Shown one piece after another: positions 37,296 through 47,891 of a DNA stretch of 64,000 bases. Location: the NCBI GenBank assembly GCA_016712885.1, contig JADJQF010000002.1, forward strand, positions 434,001 to 498,000, written 5' to 3'. Positions within the stretch are counted from its first letter, which is position 1; each line of letters starts with the position of its first letter. Source of the stretch: Candidatus Flexicrinis proximus. GTDB lineage: Bacteria > Chloroflexota > Anaerolineae > Aggregatilineales > Phototrophicaceae. Position numbers and translations under genes: made by a program. The notes under the pieces are model-generated. The model was not told the origin of the DNA, did not search any database, and saw only the letters and a program-made list of their open reading frames with translations.

Positions 37296-38504
37296 TCACT
37301 GTTGGCTGCCTGGCGCCGGTACGAATTCCACTTCAGGATAATCCGCCGACACTCCATCCAGCAGAGGCGATACTTCACCCAGCAGATAGGTCTCGAAGAA
37401 CGCCGCGATATAGTCCGCGATGACCTGGTTGGCACGTGCACCGTCAATCGTACCGACTGCGTCCGTTGTGATATATTCCGGTAGCAACGTGCGCAGCAGG
37501 GCGATATCGATGTTGAAGGTGCTGTGCAGCGTTCCGGCAATCGAAAGGCGATAGGGCGCCTGAGAAGTCGATAACGCCCCGTTGATGCTGTTATTGAGCT
37601 TCGCAATGCTGGTTTCGAATTCCTCCCGCGTTATCCCGACCGCCGCCAAATCCGCGTCGCTGAAGTCGACGGGGCTGGTCACCACCATTAAGGGCTTGGA
37701 GACCCCTTGCGCGGCATCTCCGAACACCTCACCATCCATATTGATCGACGCGAGGACGCGATCATCCACCAGCGAGACATTCGCCGCAGTCGCACCACCG
37801 AAGGAATGGCCGAACGCACCGACGTAATCGAGGTCGAACGCCCCTGCCAGTACAGGATCGGCCTCGTTCAATACTGACAGATGATCGAGCGCGCCCGTTG
37901 TATCTTCGATCCACACATCCAGGATTACGCTCAGTCCTTGACTAGTCGACAGGTCCGAACCCGCTGTGTTCGCCACGATCACCGAGTCGTCGGGAAACAG
38001 GGATACCGTCTGGCTATAGGGATGATCCACAACCGCCACGACGAACCCCCGGCTGGCCAACTCGGTCAGGAGCGCGCTGTAGAAGCGAATAGGCGCGCCG
38101 AAACCCGGAGAAAACAACAGCACCGGGTAACCGCCTTCATGCTGGGCAAGCGGCGCATCCACGTACAAATGTCCCGAGATGGCGTTAAATACGGCTGGCG
38201 GCATCATCAGCATGGTATTGTACGCGACATTTTCGGCATCGGTGGTATAGGGTGCAGGTACAGCATCCACGGCAGGAGCAGCAGGGTAATAGATTGCCAG
38301 CGGGAACGTTCGTAAATCCCCTTCTTCTTCCGTGAAAATTTCCTCGCGCGTTTCATCCACCACCGCATAGAGCCGAAAACCGACATGCGATCCGGTGGGT
38401 TCAGGCAGGGTCATCGCAAATTCCTGGGCGCCAGCGGGAAATATCAGCCCCAGAGACACCAACAGTGACGCAACAGCGGCTGACAACCAACGTTTTGAAG
38501 ACAT
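37296..38504 (-). CDS. Secreted alpha/beta hydrolase, PAF-acetylhydrolase-like
   Basis: 402 residues with a signal peptide (cleavage near PAGAQ). Nucleophile elbow G-H-S-F-G-G (Ser near 241), oxyanion region PVLLFSPGFGAP, and His near the C-terminus in GTLHSTF. Similar in plan to the hydrolase at 33932; the two flank the IMP dehydrogenase. ATG 38504 is chosen for AAAGGA 7-8 bases upstream. The 191-bp gap 37105-37295 shows nothing definite. Confidence 0.75.
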   Translation of the reverse strand: MSSKRWLSAAVASLLVSLGLIFPAGAQEFAMTLPEPTGSHVGFRLYAVVDETREEIFTEEEGDLRTFPLAIYYPAAPAVDAVPAPYTTDAENVAYNTMLMMPPAVFNAISGHLYVDAPLAQHEGGYPVLLFSPGFGAPIRFYSALLTELASRGFVVAVVDHPYSQTVSLFPDDSVIVANTAGSDLSTSQGLSVILDVWIEDTTGALDHLSVLNEADPVLAGAFDLDYVGAFGHSFGGATAANVSLVDDRVLASINMDGEVFGDAAQGVSKPLMVVTSPVDFSDADLAAVGITREEFETSIAKLNNSINGALSTSQAPYRLSIAGTLHSTFNIDIALLRTLLPEYITTDAVGTIDGARANQVIADYIAAFFETYLLGEVSPLLDGVSADYPEVEFVPAPGSQQ

Positions 38505-38593
38505 GCAGCACATTCCTTTAGCAGAGAATTCCATGTTCCATACTACGCAGGGTTACGCCGATGGGTTGCACAGAAAATACGCCTGCCAACAGA

Positions 38594-38626
38594 AATGAAA
38601 AACCGCAGCCATAAACAGCTGCGGTC
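38594..38626 (-). terminator. Terminator of tRNA-Ala
   Basis: On the minus strand ACCGCAGC (38619-38626) pairs with GCTGCGGT (38603-38610), loop TGTTTATG, followed by TTTTCATT, 12 bp after the tRNA. Confidence 0.85.
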
Positions 38627-38637
38627 TTATTTGTTGT

Positions 38638-38710
<73 letters not shown>

Positions 38711-38758
38711 TATTCCCCCGTAGTATAAGGCCGGCCCCGGGTAGTGTCAAGCCCTGCG

Positions 38759-41455
38759 CTACTCGTAGCGGAGGGTGTTCATCACGCGTTCGCGCACGGC
38801 AACCGACCCGCTGGCGAGCGTGGCGAAGACCCCAATTGCGACGGCGACGAAGACGAGCAGGATGGCAATCGGCACGGCGGTGGGCGGGATGAGGAAGCCC
38901 TGGCCGCCGAAGCTGAGCTGGGTGACGATCAGGACGCCGATGCCGCTCAAGCCGATGCCGAGGAGCGCCCCGAGAAGACTGACGATCACGTTCTCAAGCA
39001 GGAGCACACGCAAGGCACGGTTACTCTTCAGGCCGATAGCCCGCAGGACGCCGATCTGACGGCGGCGTTCGAGAGTCGCCAGCGCGACGGTATTGGCGGT
39101 GATGACCGCGGCCGCACCGAGCGACAAAATCCCCACCAACAGGGGTAATGCGCTGAACTGGGTGATGAGACGGGTCAGGATGCCATCGAAAAACGAAATG
39201 TCGAAGGTGAGCACCAGCGGGAGAGAGCTGAGTGAGACGAGCACTTCATTGAGTTTGTCTTCCGACACGCGCGCCAGAGTGAAGGTGAAGTCTGCACCAT
39301 TCGGGGAGAGGACGCCCGGTGCGATGTGGAGCGCGCCGCCGAAGCTGTCGATGTCAAACGCCAGCGAAGAACCTCCCTCGGCGATCCCGACAATCTCGAC
39401 GGTGATACGTTCACTGCGGTTGAAGGTATTGATGGTTACCGTGTCGCCAACCTCGAAAGGGCTCTCGGCGTCAGGGGCGAACTGCGAGACCTGATAGACC
39501 GCGACGGGTTTGCCGCGATCGGCGTTAGTGATGGTGCGACCGCGCGTGACCCCGTCGATCTGCCAAGCGGGATCATCGGTATCGCGGACGGCCAGCCCTG
39601 GCGAGGAGTCGAGGTCGAAGCTGCCTGAACCGTTGACCTCGCTGATATAGCCGCCGTAATTCATGAGGCGCGTGCGCGATTCGACCCCTTCGAGGCTGTC
39701 GAGACGCGCGTCGATCAGGGGACGGGCGATTTCCTGCGGGAGGACGGGGAAGATCAGCACGTTTCCGCCGAGGAAGTCGCTCATGGTGAACTGCAGGACT
39801 GCGCGGGCCGATTCGCCGTAGAAGGCAATACTGCTAAGCGCGAACATCCCGGCACTCAAGGCAAGGAGGGTGATGGCGGTCCGCATGCGCCGGGTCGTCA
39901 GGTTGCGGAGAGCCAGGTGCAGGTCAACGCTGCCGAACGAGGGGATTTTGCTGATCAGCCAGACCAGCAGCCACATGAAACAGGCCAAGAGCAGGAGGAT
40001 GAGGAGCGTGACGGCGACGCCGACGATGCCAAAGGTCTGGTAGGGAAGGTCAACGCCGATGGGAAGCCAATCGCTGATGGGAACAGGCAGGATTTCGCCT
40101 GCGATCCAGCCGAGGACGAAGACGAGAAAGAGGATTGCCAGCAGGCGCGGGAAGCAGCCCGCCGTGATGTTGGCCGACTCGTTGGGGCGGAGGATGACCG
40201 CCGGGCGGACTTTGGCGGCTGAGAGGACGGGAAGAAGTCCGAAGACCATGCTCACGACCAGACCCAATGCCGCCCCGAAAACGATGGCTTCGGGATAAAT
40301 GCGGAAGATAAGGGGCTGCTGGATGAAGTCGGCGCCGAAGCGGTTGGCGACCGCGCTCAAGGCGACGCCGGCGACACCGCCAACCAGGCTGCCGAAGAGG
40401 CCGATCCAGAAGGACTCTGCCAGGAACATGAAGGCAACCTGACGGCCTTTTACGCCAAAGGTCTTCAAGGCCGCGATTTCATCCGTACGGCGCCGCACCA
40501 AGACAAGCATGGTGTTGATGATGCCGACGCCGCCAAGCAGCATGGCACCGAGGCCGAGTACAACGATCAGACGGCCGATCACGTCGGCGCCGAGGGAAAG
40601 TCGTTCCTTCAGGACCGTAGCACTCTGAACCTGAAAGCTGCGGCGCCCATCACTGACGATGACATGCCAAATGTCATCCCCGTACTGGAGGAGAAGGTCT
40701 TCGCCCGTGTCATCAGGGAAGGCGATACTAACGCGATTTACGCCGAGGTTGGTAGCAATGACGCCCTGTACCTCGTCGCGGTCAAAGTAGGCGAAGCCGA
40801 AGAAGACCGAGAGGAATTCACGACTAAAGAGCGTATAGAGGCCAGCCTGCGCGGAAGTGGGGACGATGCCGCGCACGATGAAGTCCTGCTCACTGCCACT
40901 GACGCGGACCGTATCGCCGACCTGCATGCCTTCGCGGTCAGCGAGGCTGCGGGCGATGACGACTTCGCTGCCTTCGCCAGTAAACAACTCGCCGAGAGGG
41001 ACGCCGGCGGGGTCTTCGGCATAGATCGTGCCGGTGACCGGATACTCGGCGGGATCGATGTAGAAGGCATTGATAAACTGAGGGCGACCGGCCGTGACGG
41101 CACCGACTTTGGTCAGCTGCGCGCCGGAGTTGAAGCGGTAGCCGGTGAGAGTTCCGCCGCGATCGGCAGTCCAGACGGCGAGGCGGCGCAGCATGTCGTC
41201 GGAGAAGTTGTTAGAGTTGTCGTCCGCCGCAGTCAGCGCGGAGAAGATGCGTTCGTTACGGGTGCTGATGGTGATGTCACCCTTGTTGGCGCTGCGCGCA
41301 TCAGCGGTCAACGAGTCGCCGATGGACAAGCCAAGGCTGCGCAGTGCGACCATGGTCGCGACACCGGCCGCGACCGAAAACACCGCGAATGCTGACCAGC
41401 GGCGGCTGCGCCAGAGATTGCGTAACGCATAGTTCAGGTAAAACCAAAGCCGCAC
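38759..41455 (-). CDS. FtsX-family ABC transporter permease, double-domain
   Basis: 898 residues. Begins with a membrane helix after NLWRSRRWSAFAVFSVAAG, an extracytoplasmic MacB-type domain (about 50-275), three helices of a first FtsX core (VVLGLGAMLLGGVGIINTMLV...), a second half with its own large outer loop, and a last FtsX core (SLGAAAVITANTVALATLERRRQIGVLRAIG). Such permeases export lipoproteins or peptides or act in envelope stress with a separate ATPase, which is not in this window. Start GTG 41455, with AAGGAGG 6 bases upstream, is preferred over the GTG 15 bases earlier that overlaps that site. Confidence 0.85.
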   Translation of the reverse strand: MRLWFYLNYALRNLWRSRRWSAFAVFSVAAGVATMVALRSLGLSIGDSLTADARSANKGDITISTRNERIFSALTAADDNSNNFSDDMLRRLAVWTADRGGTLTGYRFNSGAQLTKVGAVTAGRPQFINAFYIDPAEYPVTGTIYAEDPAGVPLGELFTGEGSEVVIARSLADREGMQVGDTVRVSGSEQDFIVRGIVPTSAQAGLYTLFSREFLSVFFGFAYFDRDEVQGVIATNLGVNRVSIAFPDDTGEDLLLQYGDDIWHVIVSDGRRSFQVQSATVLKERLSLGADVIGRLIVVLGLGAMLLGGVGIINTMLVLVRRRTDEIAALKTFGVKGRQVAFMFLAESFWIGLFGSLVGGVAGVALSAVANRFGADFIQQPLIFRIYPEAIVFGAALGLVVSMVFGLLPVLSAAKVRPAVILRPNESANITAGCFPRLLAILFLVFVLGWIAGEILPVPISDWLPIGVDLPYQTFGIVGVAVTLLILLLLACFMWLLVWLISKIPSFGSVDLHLALRNLTTRRMRTAITLLALSAGMFALSSIAFYGESARAVLQFTMSDFLGGNVLIFPVLPQEIARPLIDARLDSLEGVESRTRLMNYGGYISEVNGSGSFDLDSSPGLAVRDTDDPAWQIDGVTRGRTITNADRGKPVAVYQVSQFAPDAESPFEVGDTVTINTFNRSERITVEIVGIAEGGSSLAFDIDSFGGALHIAPGVLSPNGADFTFTLARVSEDKLNEVLVSLSSLPLVLTFDISFFDGILTRLITQFSALPLLVGILSLGAAAVITANTVALATLERRRQIGVLRAIGLKSNRALRVLLLENVIVSLLGALLGIGLSGIGVLIVTQLSFGGQGFLIPPTAVPIAILLVFVAVAIGVFATLASGSVAVRERVMNTLRYE

Positions 41456-41536
41456 GGCGGCCTCCTTCACTGGGCGAAGCGCTGGATACTGCCCGAAAGT
41501 CCTGGGGTGTGATGTTCGACACCCTACTTCATGAGG

Positions 41537-42499
41537 TCAGGTCACATTCCAACGCATGTGAATCACTGTTCGCTGATCCAAGAAACGATATCTATCAAGC
41601 AAAAGTTTCGAAGGCTCGTCATCGGCGGGGTGTTCGATGGCCAAGGCGCTGCTGCCCAACTGGCGGACAATCGAGCCGAGAAGTACTTCGTCATAGTTTC
41701 CGGCGTAGGCCGGGTCGACAGTCAGCGTAAGGCGAGTGGTTGTCCCAAAGGCGCGCTCGACCCAGATGATGGCGTTCAGCTGGCCGCTGCCATCGTCGAT
41801 AACGAAGCGATCCATGGCGCGCATGTTAATGAGGTCGCCAAAGACGCGGCCCAACGACGGCCGAAAGTAGTCGGGGATGATGGGCCGGAGCCACCCGACC
41901 CCACCACGCGCCGTCGGGCGAATACGATCCATCAGGGCCATTTCCTGCGGCCATTCGGACCGGCGGCGACGGCGGATGTAAGGCGCGTTTTCGAGGGTCC
42001 CCGGCGGGAAACGGAGCGAAGGGCTGCGTCGAAAGGTGGTAAACGTCCGCTCCTCAATAAAGCCAAGGGTGCGGTAGAGATGGATGGCGGGGGCGTTGTC
42101 GTGATCGACCTGCAAAATCGCAAACTGCCCACCGCGCTTGCGGATGGTATCCATCGAAGCAAGCATCAACTGGCGAGCGATGCCGCGATTCTGGAAGTCA
42201 GGATGGACGCCGACGTTGGCGATTATCCAGCCCTGCCCCGCGCTTTTGGGAAGCTTAGCCGGATAAGCCGAGACGTTGCCGACAATCGTGCCCTGTTCAA
42301 GCCAGACCTGGCCGAGGCTGAGGCCGACGGTCAGGTCGTTCCATTGGGCGACGATGCCCAAGCCGAACGACATACGGGCCATCATCCGCATTTCACGCAA
42401 AGCCGAGCGCCCGCTGCTGTCCATCGTACTGGCAAAGACCAGTTCGATCAGATCAGCAAGGGGCGCGAGGTCGGTCTTGACGTTAACGGGTCGCAGCAT
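41537..42499 (-). CDS. GNAT-family N-acetyltransferase
   Basis: 320 residues. The acetyl-CoA motif is in ANVGVHPDFQNRGIARQLM (Q-N-R-G-I-A, about 100-107), with the following FAILQVDHDNAPAIHLYRTLGF helix-strand. The C-terminal half (about 165-320) looks like a second, degenerate GNAT-like domain. Substrate unknown. Upstream of the FtsX permease by 81 bp on the same strand, possibly co-transcribed. Confidence 0.82.
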   Translation of the reverse strand: MLRPVNVKTDLAPLADLIELVFASTMDSSGRSALREMRMMARMSFGLGIVAQWNDLTVGLSLGQVWLEQGTIVGNVSAYPAKLPKSAGQGWIIANVGVHPDFQNRGIARQLMLASMDTIRKRGGQFAILQVDHDNAPAIHLYRTLGFIEERTFTTFRRSPSLRFPPGTLENAPYIRRRRRSEWPQEMALMDRIRPTARGGVGWLRPIIPDYFRPSLGRVFGDLINMRAMDRFVIDDGSGQLNAIIWVERAFGTTTRLTLTVDPAYAGNYDEVLLGSIVRQLGSSALAIEHPADDEPSKLLLDRYRFLDQRTVIHMRWNVT

Positions 42500-42601
42500 C
42501 CACGAAGTCTTACACTCAAGTACTCAGCCGTCCAACCAGGGGCGAAGCGCCGAAATGGCGACCCGCCGGCTCACTCCCCTACCCTCAGAAGTCCCGTCGT
42601 G

Positions 42602-45600
42602 CTAGAAGCCTGACAGCAGACTCAAATCTACCCGACCGGCCTGCAGCGCGCTAATGGCCTGCAGTAAGGCGATCCGGTTGCGGCGCACGGCGGCATCGTC
42701 GGTATTGACGAGTACGCCCTTGCCGGGTTCTTCGCCGAAGAACTTGCTGACGAGCGGCACGACCGGAGCGAACGACGAGAGGAAGGTGTCGATGTCTTCC
42801 GCGTCCTTGAGGCCGGCGGCGGCCTGTTTGTAGGCGAGATACAGGTCGCGTTCTTCCTGCTGGGCAAAGAGCGATTCGTCGACCTTGAACTGCTCAGGTT
42901 CGCCGCGTGTGATGCGTACACAACGGGCAAAGCTATCCAGCACGCTGGTCCAGTGATCGCTGCTGACCCACTCGGTCAACTGCTCGACGTTCAAGAGGGC
43001 GCGATAGGGGTTGTTTGGCTGCGCGGCCAGAACAGCATTCACGGCATCCGTCGCCCATCCCTGCTCACCCAGCCAAACACGGAGGCGTCCAGTAATGAAC
43101 TCCAGCACTTGAGTTTTGGCTTCGGGCGATACGGGGACCGGCTGCGAGTCGGCAGCGATTTTGACCGCCTGGCGCAGATCGAGGTCGATTTTGTGACCTG
43201 TCAGGATCTGGATGATACCCAGGGCGGCGCGGCGCAAACCATAGGGATCGGCGGTCGACTTTGGGGCGAGGCCGACGCCGAACAGCCCAACCAGGCTGTC
43301 GAGACGGTCGAGAAGCGCGAGGAGCGTCCCGGCCTTCGAAACCGGCAGGGCGTCGTCGGCGAAACGCGGCAGCCAATGCTCATAAATGGCGTCAGCGACC
43401 GCGGCGGGTTCACCGGCAAGGCGGGCGTATTCACGCCCCATAGTCCCCTGAAGCGAGGTCATTTCGACCACCATGCGGGTGGCGAGATCGGCCTTCAGGA
43501 TCTGCGAGGCACGCGAAGCGATCTGGACATCGGCGCCCCCAAACCGGACGGTTTCCGCAAGCGACTTGACGCCTTTTTCCACCCGGCGGCTCTTGTCGAG
43601 CATTGAGCCGAGTTTTTCGTGGAAGGTGAGCGTGCTGAGGCGCATGAGGTAGGCGTCAAGCGGCGCCTTGATGTCGTCGCGGTAGAAGAAGGTGGCATCG
43701 CTGAAGCGGGCAGTCAGGACGTGCTCGTTCCCTTTCTGAACCAACTTCAGGTGCTGAGAGTCGCCATTGCGGATGGTGATGAAGTAAGGCATGAGGGCGC
43801 CATCGGGGGCTTCGACCGCGAAATAGCGCTGCTTGTCGCGCATCACCATGACAAGGACGTCACGCGGGAGCGACAGGAATTCGCTCTTATAGCCGCCGCG
43901 GACGGCGGTCGGGACTTCGACCAGATTGGCGACTTCCGCCAGTAAGCCAGCATCCGCAGGAACGCGACCGCCGACTTCAGCGGCAAGCGCTTCGACCTGG
44001 GCGGTGATGACGCGCTTACGCTCCTCACGATCCAGGACCACACCCTGTGACGCCATCACTGCAAAGTACGCGCCGGCGTCGGCGACCGTCGCTTCCGGCG
44101 AACCATAGGGCCGGATTCCTCGCGTGAGATTGGAACTGGCAACGCCGGCGAAAGCGAAGGGGATCACGACATCACCGAAGAGGGCGACGATCCAGCGGAG
44201 GGGCCGGCTGAAGGCCACGTTGGTCTCGTTCCAGCGCATGGACTTGCCGAACTTGATGCCGGCGACAAAGTCCGGAAGGGCGGCGGCCAATACCTCAGTG
44301 GAAGGTCGGCCAACCTTTTCGACACGGGCGATGACATAGCGGCCGCCGTCGGTATCTTCGACAGTCAAGGCAGAGACATCGATGCCTTTGCTGCGCGCGA
44401 AGCCTTCGGCAGCCTTGGTGGGCTTGCCATCGGCGTCGAAGGCGCGATCGGCCGAGGGCCCACGCTCAACCAGAGAACGGTTAGGCTGGAGGGGCGCCAC
44501 ATTCGAGGCGTGAATCACCAGACGTCGCGGAGTCGCCATGACGCGGACACCGTTATTCGAGAGCTGGAGGTCAGCGAAGAGTTTTGGTGCCGCGACGGAG
44601 AGGTAGTCCAGCGTTTCATCGACGTCACGGGCCGGGAGTTCTTCGATCCCCAATTCGATCAGGACATCGCTGGATGACGTGGGCGGAAGCGGCATGGCGG
44701 AGGGGGTCTGGACGGCCCCACCCTTCCAGCGCTGCGCCATCTTGAGGACGGGATGGCCGAGCAGTTCACGCTGGGCGACATAGGCCTTGGCTATGCTGCG
44801 GGTCATATCGCGCATGCGGCGGAAGTAGGAGGCGCGCTCGGTCACACCGATGGCACCGCGGGTATCCAGCACGTTGAAGAGATGGCTGCACTTGAGAATA
44901 TAGTCATAGGCCGGAATTATGGCTTTTTCGGCCAGTGAACGCTTGTGCTCGGCCTCGTAGGTGTCGTAGACCTCGCGCAGGTTTTCGACATCGGCGATAT
45001 CAAAGTAATAGCGGCAGTGGTCGATCTCGTCCTGAAGCATCAGGTCGCGATACTGCAACTCTTCAAACCACTCGATATCCCAGGCGCTGTCCTTGTCCTG
45101 CAAGGCGAGGACGATACGCTCGACGCCATAGGTGATTTCGACCGCCGGGGGGTTGAGCTCCAGGCCTCCCGCCTGCTGGAAATAGGTGAACTGAGTGATT
45201 TCCTGGCCGTCGAGCCAGACTTCCCAGCCGAGACCCCAGGCGCCGAGCGCAGGGCTTTCCCAGTTGTCCTCGACGAACCGGATATCGTGCTGACGCGGAT
45301 CGATACCGAGTGCTTCGAGCGATTGGAGATATAACTCCTGCGGGTTGCCGGGATCGGGCTTCAGGATGACCTGATACTGGTAGTATTTCTGCATACGGTT
45401 CGGGTTTTCGCCGTAGCGGCCATCGTCCGGGCGGACACTCGGCTCGACATAGGCGACGCGCCACGGCTCGGGGCCGAGTACGCGAAGGAGCGTGGCCGGA
45501 TTACCGGTCCCCGCGCCCACCTGAACGTTATATGGCTCCCAGATCACGCAACCGTGACCTGCCCAGAATTCGTGCAGTTTGAGAATTACTTGCTGAAAGT

Positions 45601-45619
45601 TAAGGGGACGCCCCGTCAT
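42602..45619 (-). CDS. glyQS: Glycyl-tRNA synthetase, fused alpha and beta chains
   Basis: Charges tRNA-Gly; 1005 residues. Residues 1-290 are the alpha chain ([32 protein letters not shown] region, [15 protein letters not shown]). A short linker (about 300-320) joins the beta chain, which starts [17 protein letters not shown] and contains the HD-like and anticodon-binding parts. Most bacteria with this class have two genes; a fusion is known in a few groups. -10 TATAAT at 45656 leaves a leader of about 30 nt, too short for a T-box. Confidence 0.95.
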   Translation of the reverse strand: MTGRPLNFQQVILKLHEFWAGHGCVIWEPYNVQVGAGTGNPATLLRVLGPEPWRVAYVEPSVRPDDGRYGENPNRMQKYYQYQVILKPDPGNPQELYLQSLEALGIDPRQHDIRFVEDNWESPALGAWGLGWEVWLDGQEITQFTYFQQAGGLELNPPAVEITYGVERIVLALQDKDSAWDIEWFEELQYRDLMLQDEIDHCRYYFDIADVENLREVYDTYEAEHKRSLAEKAIIPAYDYILKCSHLFNVLDTRGAIGVTERASYFRRMRDMTRSIAKAYVAQRELLGHPVLKMAQRWKGGAVQTPSAMPLPPTSSSDVLIELGIEELPARDVDETLDYLSVAAPKLFADLQLSNNGVRVMATPRRLVIHASNVAPLQPNRSLVERGPSADRAFDADGKPTKAAEGFARSKGIDVSALTVEDTDGGRYVIARVEKVGRPSTEVLAAALPDFVAGIKFGKSMRWNETNVAFSRPLRWIVALFGDVVIPFAFAGVASSNLTRGIRPYGSPEATVADAGAYFAVMASQGVVLDREERKRVITAQVEALAAEVGGRVPADAGLLAEVANLVEVPTAVRGGYKSEFLSLPRDVLVMVMRDKQRYFAVEAPDGALMPYFITIRNGDSQHLKLVQKGNEHVLTARFSDATFFYRDDIKAPLDAYLMRLSTLTFHEKLGSMLDKSRRVEKGVKSLAETVRFGGADVQIASRASQILKADLATRMVVEMTSLQGTMGREYARLAGEPAAVADAIYEHWLPRFADDALPVSKAGTLLALLDRLDSLVGLFGVGLAPKSTADPYGLRRAALGIIQILTGHKIDLDLRQAVKIAADSQPVPVSPEAKTQVLEFITGRLRVWLGEQGWATDAVNAVLAAQPNNPYRALLNVEQLTEWVSSDHWTSVLDSFARCVRITRGEPEQFKVDESLFAQQEERDLYLAYKQAAAGLKDAEDIDTFLSSFAPVVPLVSKFFGEEPGKGVLVNTDDAAVRRNRIALLQAISALQAGRVDLSLLSGF

Positions 45620-45655
45620 TCCGCTGCCTCAGAGTGTTGCCGATGCGGTCGCATC

Positions 45656-45661
45656 ATTATA
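45656..45661 (-). promoter_or_regulatory. -10 element of glyQS
   Basis: TATAAT on the minus strand, about 37 bp before the ATG. The -35 is weak. Confidence 0.45.
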
Positions 45662-45706
45662 AAGACGACGGGAGAGTTTAGCGAGGGGGCTCTCACGCGA
45701 GGCGAA

Positions 45707-45736
45707 TTGTTTTTTAGGTGAGGGAACGAGTATACT
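45707..45736 (+). promoter_or_regulatory. Promoter of the kinase-ppc operon
   Basis: TTGTTT (45707-45712), 18-bp spacer, TATACT (45731-45736). Confidence 0.55.
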
Positions 45737-45777
45737 AGTCGGTGGTTGGCCTCCGAACCTCCGGTGGCGAGGGATCC

Positions 45778-47868
45778 ATGTCGTCAGACGCACTAATCGG
45801 CACACAAATCGGCGAGTTCACCGTCCAGGAAGTCATCGGCCGCGGCGGGATGGCGACGGTCTATCGCGCAACGCAGCCGTTGATGCGGCGCGATGTCGCC
45901 TTAAAAGTGATCCTGATGGACGACGTGGCCGACAAGAACCGCGATTTCTCCGGGCGGTTCGCGAGCGAAGCGAAGTTGATCGCGTCGCTCGAACACCCGC
46001 ACGTCCTGCCGGTGTACAGCTACGGTTTCAGCGGAAACGTGGCGTACCTGGCGATGCGGATGCTGCGCGGCGGTTCGCTGGAAGACCTGCTGCACGGGGA
46101 GCCGCTGGTGCTGCCTCAGGCGCTCGACCTGTTCAACCAGATCGCGCAGGGACTGGCCTACGCGCACAGTAAAGGCATCCTGCACCGGGACATCAAGCCG
46201 TCCAACATCCTTCTAGATTCAGATGGTCATGCCTACCTGACCGATTTCGGGTTGGCGAAGCTGATCGACGCCGACGCGGGGTTCACGAAGTCTGGGCAGA
46301 TCATGGGAACACCCGTGTATATGTCGCCAGAACAATTGAAGGGCGAGGCGCTCGATTTCCGGTCGGACGTGTACGCGCTCGGCTGTATCCTGTACGAAAT
46401 GCTGACAGGAACGCCGCCGTTTCAGCCGGTCGACGGCGACGTTATTCCGGTCATCTTCAAGCATTTGCAGGCGCAGCCTGATACGCCTACAAGCCGAAGC
46501 CCACTACTGCCCCCCTCGCTCGATCCTGTGGTGCTGCGGGCGCTGGCTAAAGCTCCGGCAGACCGATTTCACTCGGTACGCGAGATGGCAACGGCCGTCC
46601 AGCAAGCCGTTGGCCAGCTGCCGACGGTCAGCCTACCCCGGCCTGCGGACACGATTATCAACCGGACACAGCCGCTTGTGACCACAGCGGCCCCCGGGAG
46701 GAGAGGTCTGCTCGCGGGAATTGTCGCGCTGATAGTCGTAGTAATTGCCGGAGTAGTACTGCTGATGCTGGCCGAACGTTCGCGGCAGTCACAAGAAGTC
46801 GCCAACGTCGCTGCTACGGCGACCGCGCAGGTCGTCGAACGCGCGGTGACATCGACGGCGGTGGCGCAGCAACAAGCCGACGCGACGCAAACGGCGCTGG
46901 CGTCTATCCCTCGTTTCAGCGCAGATCAGATCATTGTGGGCGAGGAAGCACGGCTCGAAGATCTGATGCCTGGCGAGTCGGAAGTTGCGCTCGCACAGCG
47001 GTCGCTCGGGTTGAACGGATTTATCGCGATTATGCCGTGCAACGTGTCGAGCGAGTATCATGCGGCGCTGACCCGTGAGATCGCATCGTTTGCGCGGGAG
47101 AGCGGACTGCAATCGCGGGTATATGACCCGGACAGCGATGCATATACGCAGCTCACCCTGCTGGAACGGGCGATCGCCGAGGATGCGCGCGGGATTATCC
47201 TGTGTCCACTTGACCTCGAGCTGCTGGGACCGACCATGGAAGAGATCCGGCGAGCGGGAATCCCGTTCGTGACGCAGGCGTCGAACATGGGAGAATACGG
47301 CGGCGTGCAGATTCTGACCGACAATACGCTGCTGGGCCATAAGCCGGGCGTGTATATGGGGCAGATGGTCCGCGACGAGCTAGGGGGGCAGGCGAAGGTC
47401 GTGGTGATGGCGTTTGACGACCTGCCGGATGTCCAGGCGCGCGCGGATGGCATGATTGCCGGGCTGCTGGAAGGGGCACCCGAGGCCGAGATCGTGGCGC
47501 GCGTGCGCGGGGCGACGACGGACTGGGGCAAGGAGTCGATTCAGCAGCTATTGGCCGACGGCGTGGAATTCAACGTCATCCTAAGTATCAACGACGCAGG
47601 TGCATTTGGGGCGCTGGCCGCCCTGGAAGAAGCCGGGATCGCGTATGACGCCGTCAATATCGCGGGCGTGGATGCGGAGATCCTGGCTCAGCGGTATATT
47701 CGTGAAGGCAAGTACTTCCGCGTGACGGTCGAAGCCGGTCGCACGGTATATGCCAGTGCGGCCGTTGACGTGATTATAAAGCTGCTGGCCGGCGCATCAG
47801 TTCCAGAATTCATTTACATTCAACCGGGCGAACTGTTTACGCGCGAGTCGTTAGGCGAAGCGCCGTGA
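45778..47868 (+). CDS. Transmembrane Ser/Thr protein kinase with periplasmic-binding receptor domain
   Basis: 696 residues. Cytoplasmic kinase (about 12-270): GRGGMATVY glycine loop, VALKVI lysine, HRDIKPSN catalytic loop near 136, DFGLA near 156, and MSPEQ. A single membrane helix (GIVALIVVVIAGVVLLML, about 312-330) and a helical stalk lead to an outside domain (about 410-690) like the sugar-binding ABC receptors (FIAIMPCN, AIAEDARGIILCPLD, FVTQASNMGEYGG, SINDAGAFGALAALEEAG). This suggests ligand sensing drives phosphorylation. ATG 45778 preferred over GTG 45742, which lies right at the promoter. ppc follows by 23 bp. Confidence 0.85.
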   Translation: MSSDALIGTQIGEFTVQEVIGRGGMATVYRATQPLMRRDVALKVILMDDVADKNRDFSGRFASEAKLIASLEHPHVLPVYSYGFSGNVAYLAMRMLRGGSLEDLLHGEPLVLPQALDLFNQIAQGLAYAHSKGILHRDIKPSNILLDSDGHAYLTDFGLAKLIDADAGFTKSGQIMGTPVYMSPEQLKGEALDFRSDVYALGCILYEMLTGTPPFQPVDGDVIPVIFKHLQAQPDTPTSRSPLLPPSLDPVVLRALAKAPADRFHSVREMATAVQQAVGQLPTVSLPRPADTIINRTQPLVTTAAPGRRGLLAGIVALIVVVIAGVVLLMLAERSRQSQEVANVAATATAQVVERAVTSTAVAQQQADATQTALASIPRFSADQIIVGEEARLEDLMPGESEVALAQRSLGLNGFIAIMPCNVSSEYHAALTREIASFARESGLQSRVYDPDSDAYTQLTLLERAIAEDARGIILCPLDLELLGPTMEEIRRAGIPFVTQASNMGEYGGVQILTDNTLLGHKPGVYMGQMVRDELGGQAKVVVMAFDDLPDVQARADGMIAGLLEGAPEAEIVARVRGATTDWGKESIQQLLADGVEFNVILSINDAGAFGALAALEEAGIAYDAVNIAGVDAEILAQRYIREGKYFRVTVEAGRTVYASAAVDVIIKLLAGASVPEFIYIQPGELFTRESLGEAP

Positions 47869-47891
47869 CATCCCGATAGCGACGGGCCGTT

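Noticed and set aside
45620..45660. T-box riboswitch before glyQS
   Set aside because: The leader is only about 30-40 nt and shows no specifier stem or AGGGTGG box.
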